Source of the DNA: Bacteroidota bacterium | GTDB lineage: Bacteria; Bacteroidota; Bacteroidia; Flavobacteriales; Weeksellaceae | Length of the DNA stretch: 64,000 bases | Assembly (NCBI GenBank): GCA_023461035.1 | Contig: JAEWOD010000037.1 | Span: forward strand, 1-64,000 | Reading direction: 5' to 3' | Shown: piece by piece, positions 25,983 to 34,069 of the stretch | How positions within the stretch are numbered: position 1 is the stretch's first letter | Layout of the letters: each line of letters starts with the position of its first letter | The notes under the pieces: model-generated | Databases searched by the model: none | Seen by the model: only the letters and a program-made list of their open reading frames with translations | What the model was told of the DNA's origin: nothing | Made by a program: the position numbers and the translations under genes

Positions 25983-27253
25983 GTGGTTTCTAATTTTTCG
26001 GCTAAACGTTTGGGGAAAATCGGTTGGATTTGGGTACGGATTTCATTTGATTTTCTTTGCTGAATTTCCACTGTATCGGCCGGATTCCGGAATTTATTAA
26101 CTCCTATCAAAATCAGTTTTCCTTCATCAAAAGCGGTTTGTTCTTTTTCGGCACTTTTCCTGATCATTTTCTGGATGGTTCCTTCGTGCAATGCTTTTAA
26201 AAATCCACCTTCTCCTTCTATTTTTTTGAATAATTCCAAGGCGTTTTTGGTCATCAGCGAAGTCAGGTTTTCCACAAAATAGGTGCCTGAAACGGGATCC
26301 ATAAATTTATCAAAATAAGATTCTTTTTGTAATAATAATTGTTGTTTAGAAGCAAGTTCTTCACTGAAAGGTGTTCCGCCGTTCATTTCGTCATAAGGCA
26401 ATACGTTCACCACATCTGCTTTTCCCTGAACGGCAGCTGCGGTTTCAAGCCCGCTCCGGATGATGTTGTTATGTACATCCAAAAGGGATTTGTTTCGAAG
26501 TGAAGTTTCGGCGTAAATAAAGGTTTCGGCTTGCAAATTATATTCTTTCAAAATCAAATTCCACAAATTTCTCAATGCACGCAGTTTGGCTATTTCGAAG
26601 AAATAATTTCCACCTACGGCAACTTTGAAATAGAGTTGGGAAGCGGCTTCTTTCCCAAATTTCTCCAGGTATTCCACACCGTGTAAAAGGGCGATGGCTA
26701 TCTGCTGCACATGGTTGGCTCCGGCATTTTGGTAAAGGGAAGCATTTATTTCGACGGATTTTTCAAATTCGCCTTTGGCTAAAACTTTTTCCATCCACTG
26801 AAAATCATCTTCTTCTGATTTGTACCAATTTCCCGTCTGAACAAAGTGGCCCAAAACATCAAACCCCAAATATTTCAGATTTTTAAATGACCGGAAATTT
26901 ACAGTAGAAAAAAGAGATTCCGGATCATTGCATTCAAAAAACAAATCGAGATATTCCGGAAGAGAATTGAGTTTACCGGCTTTTTCATCGGAAACCTTGA
27001 ACCCGTACAAATAGGAAAAATCCTGACCGGAAATGTCCAGAAAATCCCCGATGACTTTCCAGTCTTTGGTGGTTTCGACCGGATGTGTTTCTTCCAAAAT
27101 ATCTTCTGCCGTATAAACCGGTTTTACCTGAATTCCCTCTGCCGTATCCCAAACCAGAATTTCGTTATAGTCCAAACCTGCTAATTCGGCCTGAACTTTT
27201 AGTTTCCATTCTTGTGGTGTCAATTGTTTAAAATCCTCCATTTTTTGCATCAT
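25979..27253 (-). CDS. mutA: Methylmalonyl-CoA mutase small (beta) subunit
   Basis: The 424-residue protein matches the small subunit of methylmalonyl-CoA mutase, which partners the B12-binding large subunit to interconvert succinyl-CoA and methylmalonyl-CoA. It carries TPQEWKLKVQAELAGLDYNE near the start and GANHVQQIAIAL, NVLPYDEMNGGTPFSEELA in the barrel. It lacks a B12-binding domain, as expected. The large subunit gene is not in this window; the next gene downstream is the AI-2E transporter. Its start overlaps the DivIC-like gene's stop by four bases. Met1, Met2 or Met5 could be the true start. Confidence 0.88.
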   Translation of the reverse strand: MMQKMEDFKQLTPQEWKLKVQAELAGLDYNEILVWDTAEGIQVKPVYTAEDILEETHPVETTKDWKVIGDFLDISGQDFSYLYGFKVSDEKAGKLNSLPEYLDLFFECNDPESLFSTVNFRSFKNLKYLGFDVLGHFVQTGNWYKSEEDDFQWMEKVLAKGEFEKSVEINASLYQNAGANHVQQIAIALLHGVEYLEKFGKEAASQLYFKVAVGGNYFFEIAKLRALRNLWNLILKEYNLQAETFIYAETSLRNKSLLDVHNNIIRSGLETAAAVQGKADVVNVLPYDEMNGGTPFSEELASKQQLLLQKESYFDKFMDPVSGTYFVENLTSLMTKNALELFKKIEGEGGFLKALHEGTIQKMIRKSAEKEQTAFDEGKLILIGVNKFRNPADTVEIQQRKSNEIRTQIQPIFPKRLAEKLETT

Positions 27254-27597
27254 GGTTGTTCAGGCTTTTTTACTTTTTGTTCTTCTATGATAAATACGTC
27301 TTCGTTTTCCTTTTTCAAATAGTGTTTTTCTCTGGCAACCCGTTCTATTTCAGACGCATTCATTTTCATTTGATGAATCTGAATCGTTTCTTTTTCAAGT
27401 TTCTCCTCATAGTATTTTTTATCTTTTACCAATTCTTTTATTTCATGATCCAATTCTTTATGAATAAAATACGAATTTTGGTCAAAAAAGAACATCCAAA
27501 CTACAAATAAAACGGTAACAATCAAGTATTTGTTCAGAAAAAACCGATACCATCTTCCTGATTTTGAGGACTCTATTTTATCTTTTTCCGGATTCAT
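27250..27597 (-). CDS. Septum formation initiator (FtsB/DivIC-like)
   Basis: The 115-residue protein has a short cytosolic N-terminus, one membrane helix (KYLIVTVLFVVWMFFF, about 28-43) and a coiled coil (about 50-90) ending in the family's VAREKHYLKKENEDVF motif. FtsB/DivIC proteins join FtsL and FtsQ in the divisome. It overlaps udk by four bases upstream and mutA by four bases downstream, so it sits in a tightly coupled operon. Confidence 0.9.
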   Translation of the reverse strand: MNPEKDKIESSKSGRWYRFFLNKYLIVTVLFVVWMFFFDQNSYFIHKELDHEIKELVKDKKYYEEKLEKETIQIHQMKMNASEIERVAREKHYLKKENEDVFIIEEQKVKKPEQP

Positions 27598-28220
27598 GAT
27601 TCTGTGGTTGAAGTTAATTTGTCTTTGATCAAAGTCGAAAGAAGCCGTATGGCAGCTTCGTTTTTCTTTTTCATATTGGGAACGATAATATCCGCATGAT
27701 TTTTTGACGGTTCTATGAACTGTTCGTGCATGGGTTTCAAAGTCGTCCGATAACGATTCAAAACTTCTTCCAAATCACGTCCCCGTTCGGTGATGTCACG
27801 TTGAATTCTGCGGATGAGCCGTTCATCTGAATCGGCATGGACATAAATTTTCACATCAAATAGCTCACGGAGCGCAGGATCTGTCAGCACCAGGATTCCT
27901 TCCACGATGATGACATTTTTGGGATGGGTGATGAGGGTTTCGTCGGTACGGCTATGGGTGATGAACGAATAAACCGGTTGTTCCACTACTTCACCGTTTT
28001 TAAGACTGTTGATATGATCGGTCAGAAGCTCAAAATCAATGGAACGCGGATGGTCAAAATTGATTTTCTGACGTTCTTCCAATGAAAGTTCTTTGTGGTC
28101 CTTATAATAATTATCTTGTGAAACAACCAATACGCTTTCTGTATTAAGGTGTTTCAAAATATTGCGGACTACGGTGGTCTTTCCTGATCCGGTTCCTCCG
28201 GCTATTCCAATTATCAACAT
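27594..28220 (-). CDS. udk: Uridine kinase
   Basis: The 208-residue enzyme phosphorylates uridine and cytidine to the monophosphates in the salvage pathway. It starts MLIIGIAGGTGSGKTT with the P-loop at residues 8-15, followed by SQDNYYKD and FDHPRSIDF, all standard for Udk. I chose the ATG at 28220: the frame stays open further upstream but that part runs into the SanA-like gene and has no family similarity. The SanA-like gene stops at 28222, so the two genes abut. Confidence 0.95.
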   Translation of the reverse strand: MLIIGIAGGTGSGKTTVVRNILKHLNTESVLVVSQDNYYKDHKELSLEERQKINFDHPRSIDFELLTDHINSLKNGEVVEQPVYSFITHSRTDETLITHPKNVIIVEGILVLTDPALRELFDVKIYVHADSDERLIRRIQRDITERGRDLEEVLNRYRTTLKPMHEQFIEPSKNHADIIVPNMKKKNEAAIRLLSTLIKDKLTSTTES

Positions 28221-28221
28221 A

Positions 28222-28878
28222 TTATTCTTCGTTTGGAAAAGGTTCTTTATCCTTATAAAATTTGGGCATAGACTCCAAAATGTAAACATCTATCAGGGCT
28301 TTTACCCTAGCAAAATATTCTCTCGTTACCGTCACGGTACCATATCGTTTGGGTACATTTTTGGCGTTAAATCCCAGGCTGTAAATGTCGTGATTTTTAC
28401 CGATAAATATGGCTCGTTCGTTATGAAATTCTTGGGAAATAATGGTCAGGGAATCTTGTCCAAATACTTCTTTGGCGCGTAAAACGGAATCCAAAGTGCT
28501 AAAACCTGCAAAATCCTCCACGATTTTATCTTCCGGGATTCCCATTTGGATCAGGGAATTTTTCATATCCCTTGTTTCGTTGTATTCCATGATGGAATTG
28601 TCGCCACTGACAATGATAAATTTAATTTTCCCTGATTTGAATAAATCCACAGCCGCCTGCATACGGTATTTGAAATAGAGATTTTCACCTCCTCCTCGTA
28701 CTCTTTTACTTGTCCCCAATACCAATCCCGTAGCATTTTCAGGAATTTGGTTGATGTCATCATAGGTCATTCCTTCAGACTCGTGCCCCACCCAATAGTT
28801 GGCAAACAACAAAAGAGAAGTGAAGATAATCACCCCTCCCAATAATAATTTCCAAAACCTTCTAAGTATCGTTTTCAT
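28222..28878 (-). CDS. SanA/ElyC-like DUF218 membrane protein
   Basis: The 218-residue protein has one N-terminal membrane helix (about 10-28) and a DUF218 domain with ATGLVLGTSKRVRGG, FKYRMQAAVDLFKSGKIK, VSGDNS and LGFNAKNVPKRYG. This is the SanA branch, associated with envelope barrier function and vancomycin sensitivity in enterobacteria; the biochemical activity is not settled. It is the first gene of the minus-strand operon SanA - udk - DivIC - mutA - AI-2E. Confidence 0.9.
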   Translation of the reverse strand: MKTILRRFWKLLLGGVIIFTSLLLFANYWVGHESEGMTYDDINQIPENATGLVLGTSKRVRGGGENLYFKYRMQAAVDLFKSGKIKFIIVSGDNSIMEYNETRDMKNSLIQMGIPEDKIVEDFAGFSTLDSVLRAKEVFGQDSLTIISQEFHNERAIFIGKNHDIYSLGFNAKNVPKRYGTVTVTREYFARVKALIDVYILESMPKFYKDKEPFPNEE

Positions 28879-29074
28879 TTTTATTGCGTTTGGCTAAGTT
28901 CGTTTTTCGAAGTTCGTACTCACTAAATTTAATGTATTACATTTTTCAACCTGTCTAAAAACCTCCTTTGATGGGTGGGTTTTCTCATTGTAAAATTGGT
29001 CATTCCGGGCACAAATGAAAAGCAAGCACGCTTGTTTTGAAATTTGCGAACGTAGTTCAGAAACGAATGCGGCC

Positions 29075-29169
29075 GTCATTGCGAGCGTAATAAAATGAAG
29101 CGCGGCAATCCAATTCATACGTTTCGAGATTGCTTCGTCATTCCGTTACACTCCATTTCTCGCAATGAC
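29075..29169. repeat. GTCATTGCGAG palindromic repeat element, copy 1
   Basis: GTCATTGCGAG (29075-29085) and CTCGCAATGAC (29159-29169) are perfect 11-bp inverted repeats. Nested inside are GGCAATC (29104-29110) and GATTGC (29128-29133). This is a degenerate member of the interspersed GTCATTGCGAG...GCAATC repeats found in many bacteria. It lies in the non-coding gap 28879-29331, which otherwise holds GAAGTTCG-type fragments (28893-28912) and a minisatellite. Confidence 0.8.
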
Positions 29170-29186
29170 AAACGTTATGACTCTCC

Positions 29187-29253
29187 AACTCAAAACTCAC
29201 AAACTCACAAACTCAAAACTCACAAACTCACAAACTCAAAACTCCTCAACTCC
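29187..29253. repeat. Minisatellite of CTCAAAACTCACAAACTCA type
   Basis: About three tandem copies of a 22-23 bp unit built from AACTCAAAACTCAC and AAACTCAC run from 29187 to about 29253. Similar but shorter stretches follow the second GTCATTGCGAG copy (about 33961-33990) and precede metF's end (about 60475-60506). No coding or CRISPR-like organisation is present because the spacing is continuous. Confidence 0.75.
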
Positions 29254-29331
29254 ATCCTCTCTCCAAAATTAAAAAACAAACTAACATAAAAAAATGTATC
29301 TTTATTCTAAACTTTAAACAAATTATCCGCA

Positions 29332-29925
29332 ATGGAATTTTTTGATACTTCAACCATCATGTCCTTTTTTTTGGGAATCGGACTGGCTGCATCAGCAGGA
29401 TTCCGCGTTTTCTTACCTCTTTTTGCTTTGAGTCTGGGAGCGCATTTCGGAGCAGATATCTTGAATTTGAATGAAAGTTGGCAATGGGTAGGCAGCTGGC
29501 CGGCGATGATTACGCTGGGCGTGGCTACTTTGATTGAAATCGCTGCTTATTATATTCCGGTAGTGGACAATTTATTGGATTCGATAGCCGTACCTCTGGC
29601 AGCGATTGCCGGAACGGTTTTGATGGGCTCTACCCTTTTGGACATGGGCGAAGTAGCTACCTGGGCGCTCGCTATCATCGCCGGAGGCGGAACAGCCGCC
29701 GCCGTGAGTGGGACTACAGCCGCTACACGAGCCGTCTCGACGGGAACCACCGGAGGAACGGGAAATTTTCTGGTTAACACAGGCGAAACCGCCGCCGCAT
29801 CCGTTCTGAGTGTTACTTCATTTATCTGGGCTCCGCTTGCTTTTATTTTGGTGTTGATCACGCTTTATTTGGTATATCGGCTTTGGAAGAAAAGCCGTAA
29901 TTTTTTTACCGAAAAAGAAATTTAA
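29332..29925 (+). CDS. DUF4126 family membrane protein
   Basis: The 197-residue integral membrane protein has about five hydrophobic segments. The N-terminal FLGIGLAASAGFRVFLPLFALS and the central YYIPVVDNLLDSIAVPLAAIAGT are the conserved DUF4126 elements. A Gly/Thr/Ala-rich stretch (about 120-160) links to a final membrane helix and a basic C-terminus. Function is unknown. It stands alone between a repeat-rich gap and a 416-bp leader region. Confidence 0.87.
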   Translation: MEFFDTSTIMSFFLGIGLAASAGFRVFLPLFALSLGAHFGADILNLNESWQWVGSWPAMITLGVATLIEIAAYYIPVVDNLLDSIAVPLAAIAGTVLMGSTLLDMGEVATWALAIIAGGGTAAAVSGTTAATRAVSTGTTGGTGNFLVNTGETAAASVLSVTSFIWAPLAFILVLITLYLVYRLWKKSRNFFTEKEI

Positions 29926-29990
29926 CGCTGTCTTTCAATGAGTTATGTCTGATAGCAATTCTTTAACAATTTGGTAAAAAAGATTTGCTT

Positions 29991-30017
29991 TTGACTATGA
30001 ATAATTGATTACATTTG
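29991..30017 (+). promoter_or_regulatory. Flavobacterial promoter upstream of the T9SS surface protein
   Basis: TTG (29991-29993) and TACATTTG (30010-30017) match the -33/-7 consensus of Flavobacterium promoters with a 16-nt spacer. It lies in the 416-bp gap 29926-30341 and points to the surface-protein gene. Transcription from here would give a leader of about 320 nt. I see no clear structure or ORF in the leader. Confidence 0.55.
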
Positions 30018-30341
30018 TTCCGGTTAAAATTGAAAGATACGACTGAAACAAATTCACCTCTCTTTTATATATTCAATTTCTCCTAATCAACTTCCCCCAT
30101 TTTTTCTGTTTTTTTCTTTTATTTTCATTTGAAATTTATTCATTTTCAGCAAAAATCAATTGTTAAAATTGAGAAAAATCCAACTAAAATTCGTAGATTT
30201 CTCTTGCTCTTTCCATCTTATCCGGAATTTTAAATAGTGTGAACCCCTAATTCTAACTATTTCATAATCTATTCTTAATCATTTAGAAAGAAGTAATAGA
30301 TAGTTTTGCTTATTAAGTGTAATTAATTAAACCTAACCCAT

Positions 30342-33300
30342 ATGAGAAATTACTACTTGATTCTGATATTTCAACTGACATTCTGCGCTGCATGGGCACA
30401 AACACAACCTATCGACTATTTCCGTAGCAAAGCCGCCGGGCCCGCCGGATGGAACGATAGTTCTTCCTGGGAATCATCATCCGATGGATCTACCAATTGG
30501 ATAGATGCAACACTTTTTCCTGATGCCGATGCCGCAAGTGTAGAAATAATTTCAGGACATACAATAGAAATTAACAGTCCGAATGTATCGATTAACAACA
30601 CAAACGTATTTGGAAATTTGGTAGTGAAAGACAATGATTTTGAACTTCATGGCATTGACTATACTTTGACTATAGCAGGAGACGGAACATTTGTCGTCGA
30701 CGGAAGCGCAAAACCTACTTCAGGAAGTACGGGACAAGCACTGATTGAAACCGGTGGTATTTTTAAAGTGATTTCATTTTCCGGCTCAAATAATTTGGTG
30801 TCCAATTATCTACACGTTGGTAGTAGTAGTAATAAATTCAAATTTGCACATCATTCCATTTTTGACTGGGACTCAAACAATACTTTAGGTTCATCTGACT
30901 TTAATGAAATTTTCGATGTACTCAATCCGGGTGATTTGGTTATTTTTAAAATGACACAAACTTTCTCCCCAACACCTTATGGCAGTGGAACTACTAATCA
31001 TTTTCATGCCCTGCTTGATTTACCGGATGACCGAGAATTGAGGCTGCAAGGTGATGGAGACAAAATTTTTGAAGGCGGAATCAGAGGAGAAGGGACTCTG
31101 AATATTATATATAACACCGGTAACGGAAAACTTGTTTTCGGATATAGTTCTTCTCCAACAGCCACGCTCGGAAGCAACGGAAATTTAATTCTGAATGTTC
31201 CGCACAATAAACTGGAGCTGGAAAACATAGAAGTTCCTATTGATGCTTATGTCAGCATTTCAAGCAATGGAACCTCAACTCCCAATACTATCGAACGAAC
31301 TGCTAATAATCTGGAAATCAACGGCACACTCGACATCACCAATTTGCGTATTACCAACACAGCTGACGGCGAAATTTCTGTCAACAACGGCGGCACCATC
31401 CGAACCCGAAATATAGGCGGATTATTCGGTGGCGGATCTGCTATAGTGAATGAAGCAAAACTTATGTTGCAGAACGGAAGTACAGTCGAATATTACGCTA
31501 CACAAAATCAAAACATCAGCAGCGGAAAAACTTATTATCACCTCATTTTTTCCGGATCGGGAACTAAAACACCTCAAAACCAAACCGATGTCCATACCGA
31601 TGGTTCCATAACCATCACCGGAACGCCAATTCTGGATTATTCAACACGAAATCTGGGTTTAACAGAATACAACAATACCAATTTCACTATGGACGGCGGA
31701 AAACTAATCATCGGAACCAGCGGAACCCAACCGCGCCCCGGCGCCAGTTATTCCATCACGGGTGGCGAAATTGAATTCACCGGAAATTCCAATACTCACA
31801 TTAAAGTTTCTCCCATTTATAATAACATCATTATTTCCGGAGCTAATAAATCACCCGGCGGAAGAAATTTCAGGATTCTCAACCAACTTTTTGTTACATC
31901 CAGCGGAGAACTTACCATTCCGGCCTCCACCGACACCGAAACTCCTTTTGTTTTAAATGTTTTCAACGGCATTTCTGTCGAACCCGATGGAATATTACAG
32001 CTCGAAAACAACGCCCTGCTGATGCAGAATCCGGGAGCTGTCAATTCCGGAAACATCACACAGCTAAGAAATGCCATCGTTCCATCCATCCAATATAATT
32101 TCTGGTCCTCGCCGGTTTCCAATCAGAATTTGTATGATTTGTATCCCGACATTCCGGATAACCGCGTGATGGTTTACAATACAGAAACCGATTTTTATGA
32201 CATCATCCCACATAATCCCGGCAATCCGCCAAAATTCCAATTCGGTGTCGGATATTCCATCAAAGGTCCTTCCTCCAATTTTCCGGAAGATGAAGATGGA
32301 AACACCGATGTTACCGCAACTTTCATCGGAACGCCGCATAACGAATCTATTAACCCTGCGGAAAATCGAATTTCCCTTTCAACTGCAGGTCAAGGCTTTA
32401 ATCTGATCGGGAATCCCTATCCGTCTAATCTCGATTTGAAACTCTTAAATGATGCAGCTGTCAATGCGGAAAAAATAGCACAGGCAACTTTCTATTTTTG
32501 GGACAATACGGACAATGATGATCTGTACCAACAGGGTTCTGAATATGAAAACCAAAACTTTGCCATTTACAACGCCAGCGGAATCGGAACCGGAATTTGC
32601 GCCCCCCGATTTGGGACGACAGGTAAAAAGCCAAACGGCATCATCAAACCCGGACAAGGATTTATCGTTCAGGCGGCTACAACAGCCGACTTCCTGGAAG
32701 TAAACAATGCGATGCGCACTTCAGACATTCAGCGAAACGGCGATTATGCTCCTTATTTTAAAAACGGAAATTCTTTTGAAGTAAATGATGAAATGCAAAG
32801 AACCGATCAATTCTGGCTGGAGCTCATCAATCCAAATGAACTCCACATCCAAACCGCTGTCGGCTATTTTGAACAGGCGGAAAATACATTTGAAGTTTAT
32901 GACTCCGAAATCATGAGCGAATCAGTTTCTGATAATATCTATTCCCTCAGCCATGACAATGTCAAACTGGCGATCCAAGGTAGAAAAGGAATTTTCCATG
33001 ATGACGATGAGATTCCACTCGGTGTGAAATCATTTGAACATGGTAAATACAAAATCCAATTGGAAGAAATCAAAGGCATTTTTATCAGCTATCAGGATAT
33101 CTATCTGAAAGATAAAGTTCTAAACGTCATTCATAATTTATCAGAAGACGGTGCTTATGAATTTGAAGCGCCGGAAGGTGTACATGAAGACCGTTTTGAA
33201 ATCGTATTCAAGGATGGCTCTATCACTTCCGGCCCTATTCTGACTACTTCCGGCCAAAATAAAATCAATATCCTGAAACGCGATAACCAAATCGAAATCA

Positions 33301-33488
33301 GTTCGTCACTTGATAAAATCACGGAAGTGGAAATTTTTGATCTTTCCGGTTGGCCGGTTTACAAAAATACCCAGGTAAACAGTAACAGTTTAAAAGTTCC
33401 GGCTAAGTTGTTCAACAACCAGATCATAATAGTAAAAGTACAGACCGAAACCGGAGAAGTCGTTTCCAAAAAATTGGTAAACAAATAA
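30342..33488 (+). CDS. Large secreted surface protein with T9SS type A sorting domain
   Basis: The 1048-residue protein begins with a signal peptide (cut near CAAWAQ, residue 20). Residues about 40-560 are beta-rich, with Asn/Gly/Thr-rich repeats suggesting a beta-helix or adhesin-like array. A following part contains IGNPYPSNLDL, a motif also present as FGNPYTSNIDL in the 52730-54733 protein. The C-terminal 75 residues (VEIFDLSGWPVYKNTQ ... VVSKKLVNK) are a T9SS type A sorting domain. It is transcribed from a good promoter at 29991 and is followed after 2 bp by a small PID-CTERM gene. Confidence 0.85.
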   Translation: MRNYYLILIFQLTFCAAWAQTQPIDYFRSKAAGPAGWNDSSSWESSSDGSTNWIDATLFPDADAASVEIISGHTIEINSPNVSINNTNVFGNLVVKDNDFELHGIDYTLTIAGDGTFVVDGSAKPTSGSTGQALIETGGIFKVISFSGSNNLVSNYLHVGSSSNKFKFAHHSIFDWDSNNTLGSSDFNEIFDVLNPGDLVIFKMTQTFSPTPYGSGTTNHFHALLDLPDDRELRLQGDGDKIFEGGIRGEGTLNIIYNTGNGKLVFGYSSSPTATLGSNGNLILNVPHNKLELENIEVPIDAYVSISSNGTSTPNTIERTANNLEINGTLDITNLRITNTADGEISVNNGGTIRTRNIGGLFGGGSAIVNEAKLMLQNGSTVEYYATQNQNISSGKTYYHLIFSGSGTKTPQNQTDVHTDGSITITGTPILDYSTRNLGLTEYNNTNFTMDGGKLIIGTSGTQPRPGASYSITGGEIEFTGNSNTHIKVSPIYNNIIISGANKSPGGRNFRILNQLFVTSSGELTIPASTDTETPFVLNVFNGISVEPDGILQLENNALLMQNPGAVNSGNITQLRNAIVPSIQYNFWSSPVSNQNLYDLYPDIPDNRVMVYNTETDFYDIIPHNPGNPPKFQFGVGYSIKGPSSNFPEDEDGNTDVTATFIGTPHNESINPAENRISLSTAGQGFNLIGNPYPSNLDLKLLNDAAVNAEKIAQATFYFWDNTDNDDLYQQGSEYENQNFAIYNASGIGTGICAPRFGTTGKKPNGIIKPGQGFIVQAATTADFLEVNNAMRTSDIQRNGDYAPYFKNGNSFEVNDEMQRTDQFWLELINPNELHIQTAVGYFEQAENTFEVYDSEIMSESVSDNIYSLSHDNVKLAIQGRKGIFHDDDEIPLGVKSFEHGKYKIQLEEIKGIFISYQDIYLKDKVLNVIHNLSEDGAYEFEAPEGVHEDRFEIVFKDGSITSGPILTTSGQNKINILKRDNQIEISSSLDKITEVEIFDLSGWPVYKNTQVNSNSLKVPAKLFNNQIIIVKVQTETGEVVSKKLVNK

Positions 33489-33490
33489 AA

Positions 33491-33748
33491 ATGAAGAAGA
33501 TCCTAATGTTTGTAGTATTGTTCAGCCCGATTGGATTTGGACAGCAGTTTTTCGAAAGCGATGAGCCGGAATACCGGGAAGGCGGAGAAACAAATACTTC
33601 TGTTTTCCAGCCGGCTTCCGGATACCAAGAGCCCGATCAGGGTTTGGATGGACCGGGGAATGGAGGAGATCCTCGTGCTCCCATCGACAACTGGTTGTTC
33701 CTTTTGCCGTTGGCAGCGATAGGTATCGGATGCTATTTCCTCAAATGA
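33491..33748 (+). CDS. Small PID-CTERM protein
   Basis: The 85-residue protein has a signal peptide (MKKILMFVVLFSPIGFGQ), an acidic Gly/Pro-rich middle, and a C-terminus with APID (residues 63-66) followed by a hydrophobic segment NWLFLLPLAAIGIGCYFL and a Lys. This is the layout of the PID-CTERM sorting tail named in Bacteroidota. The gene starts 2 bp after the T9SS protein gene, so translation is coupled. A second protein of the same kind lies at 52486-52701 beside another T9SS protein. Confidence 0.8.
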   Translation: MKKILMFVVLFSPIGFGQQFFESDEPEYREGGETNTSVFQPASGYQEPDQGLDGPGNGGDPRAPIDNWLFLLPLAAIGIGCYFLK

Positions 33749-33770
33749 AAACCAAAAACTGTATAAGTAT

Positions 33771-33804
33771 AAAATCCGTTTCTGAAAATGAAGCGGATTT
33801 TTTT
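33771..33804 (+). terminator. Rho-independent terminator after the PID-CTERM gene
   Basis: AAAATCCGTTTC (33771-33782) can pair with GAAGCGGATTTT (33790-33801) with one G-T pair and a 7-nt loop, followed by T residues. It ends the two-gene surface-protein operon. Confidence 0.85.
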
Positions 33805-33815
33805 GTTAACCACTG

Positions 33816-33942
33816 GTCATTGCGAGTAGAATAAATGGAGCGTGGCCGTCATTGCGAGCATAGTGTAACGGAGCGTGGCAATCCAACTCATAAATACCGG
33901 GATTGCTTCGTCATTCCGTTGCACTTCATTTCTCGTAATAAC
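33816..33942. repeat. GTCATTGCGAG palindromic repeat element, copy 2
   Basis: GTCATTGCGAG occurs at 33816-33826 and again at 33848-33858. GGCAATCC and GATTGCTTCGTCATTCCGTT follow, and a degenerate closing arm CTCGTAATAAC is at 33932-33942. The gap 33749-34069 otherwise holds the terminator, a short CTCAAAACT stretch and a direct repeat TGCTTTGGGATTCT (about 34000-34035). No gene is supported in it. Confidence 0.75.
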
Positions 33943-34069
33943 AAACCTTATGACTCTAAAACACTCAAAACTCCTCAACTCAAAACTCTAAAAATCAATT
34001 GCTTTGGGATTCTCTGTGCCTGCTTTGGGATTCTTTGCGGTAAAAAGAAGCTTTGACCAAAATCCAATT

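Noticed and set aside
28221..28289. 23-residue N-terminal extension of uridine kinase
   Set aside because: It lies inside the SanA-like gene and the P-loop protein normally starts at MLIIGIAGG.
29187..29253. CRISPR-like array of ACTCAAAACTC units
   Set aside because: Units are contiguous without unique spacers, there is no leader or cas gene, and the unit is a simple low-complexity minisatellite.
33835..34056. 73-codon plus-strand frame in the repeat-rich gap
   Set aside because: It is made of repeat-element sequence (GTCATTGCGAG and CTTTGGGATTC) with no protein family pattern.
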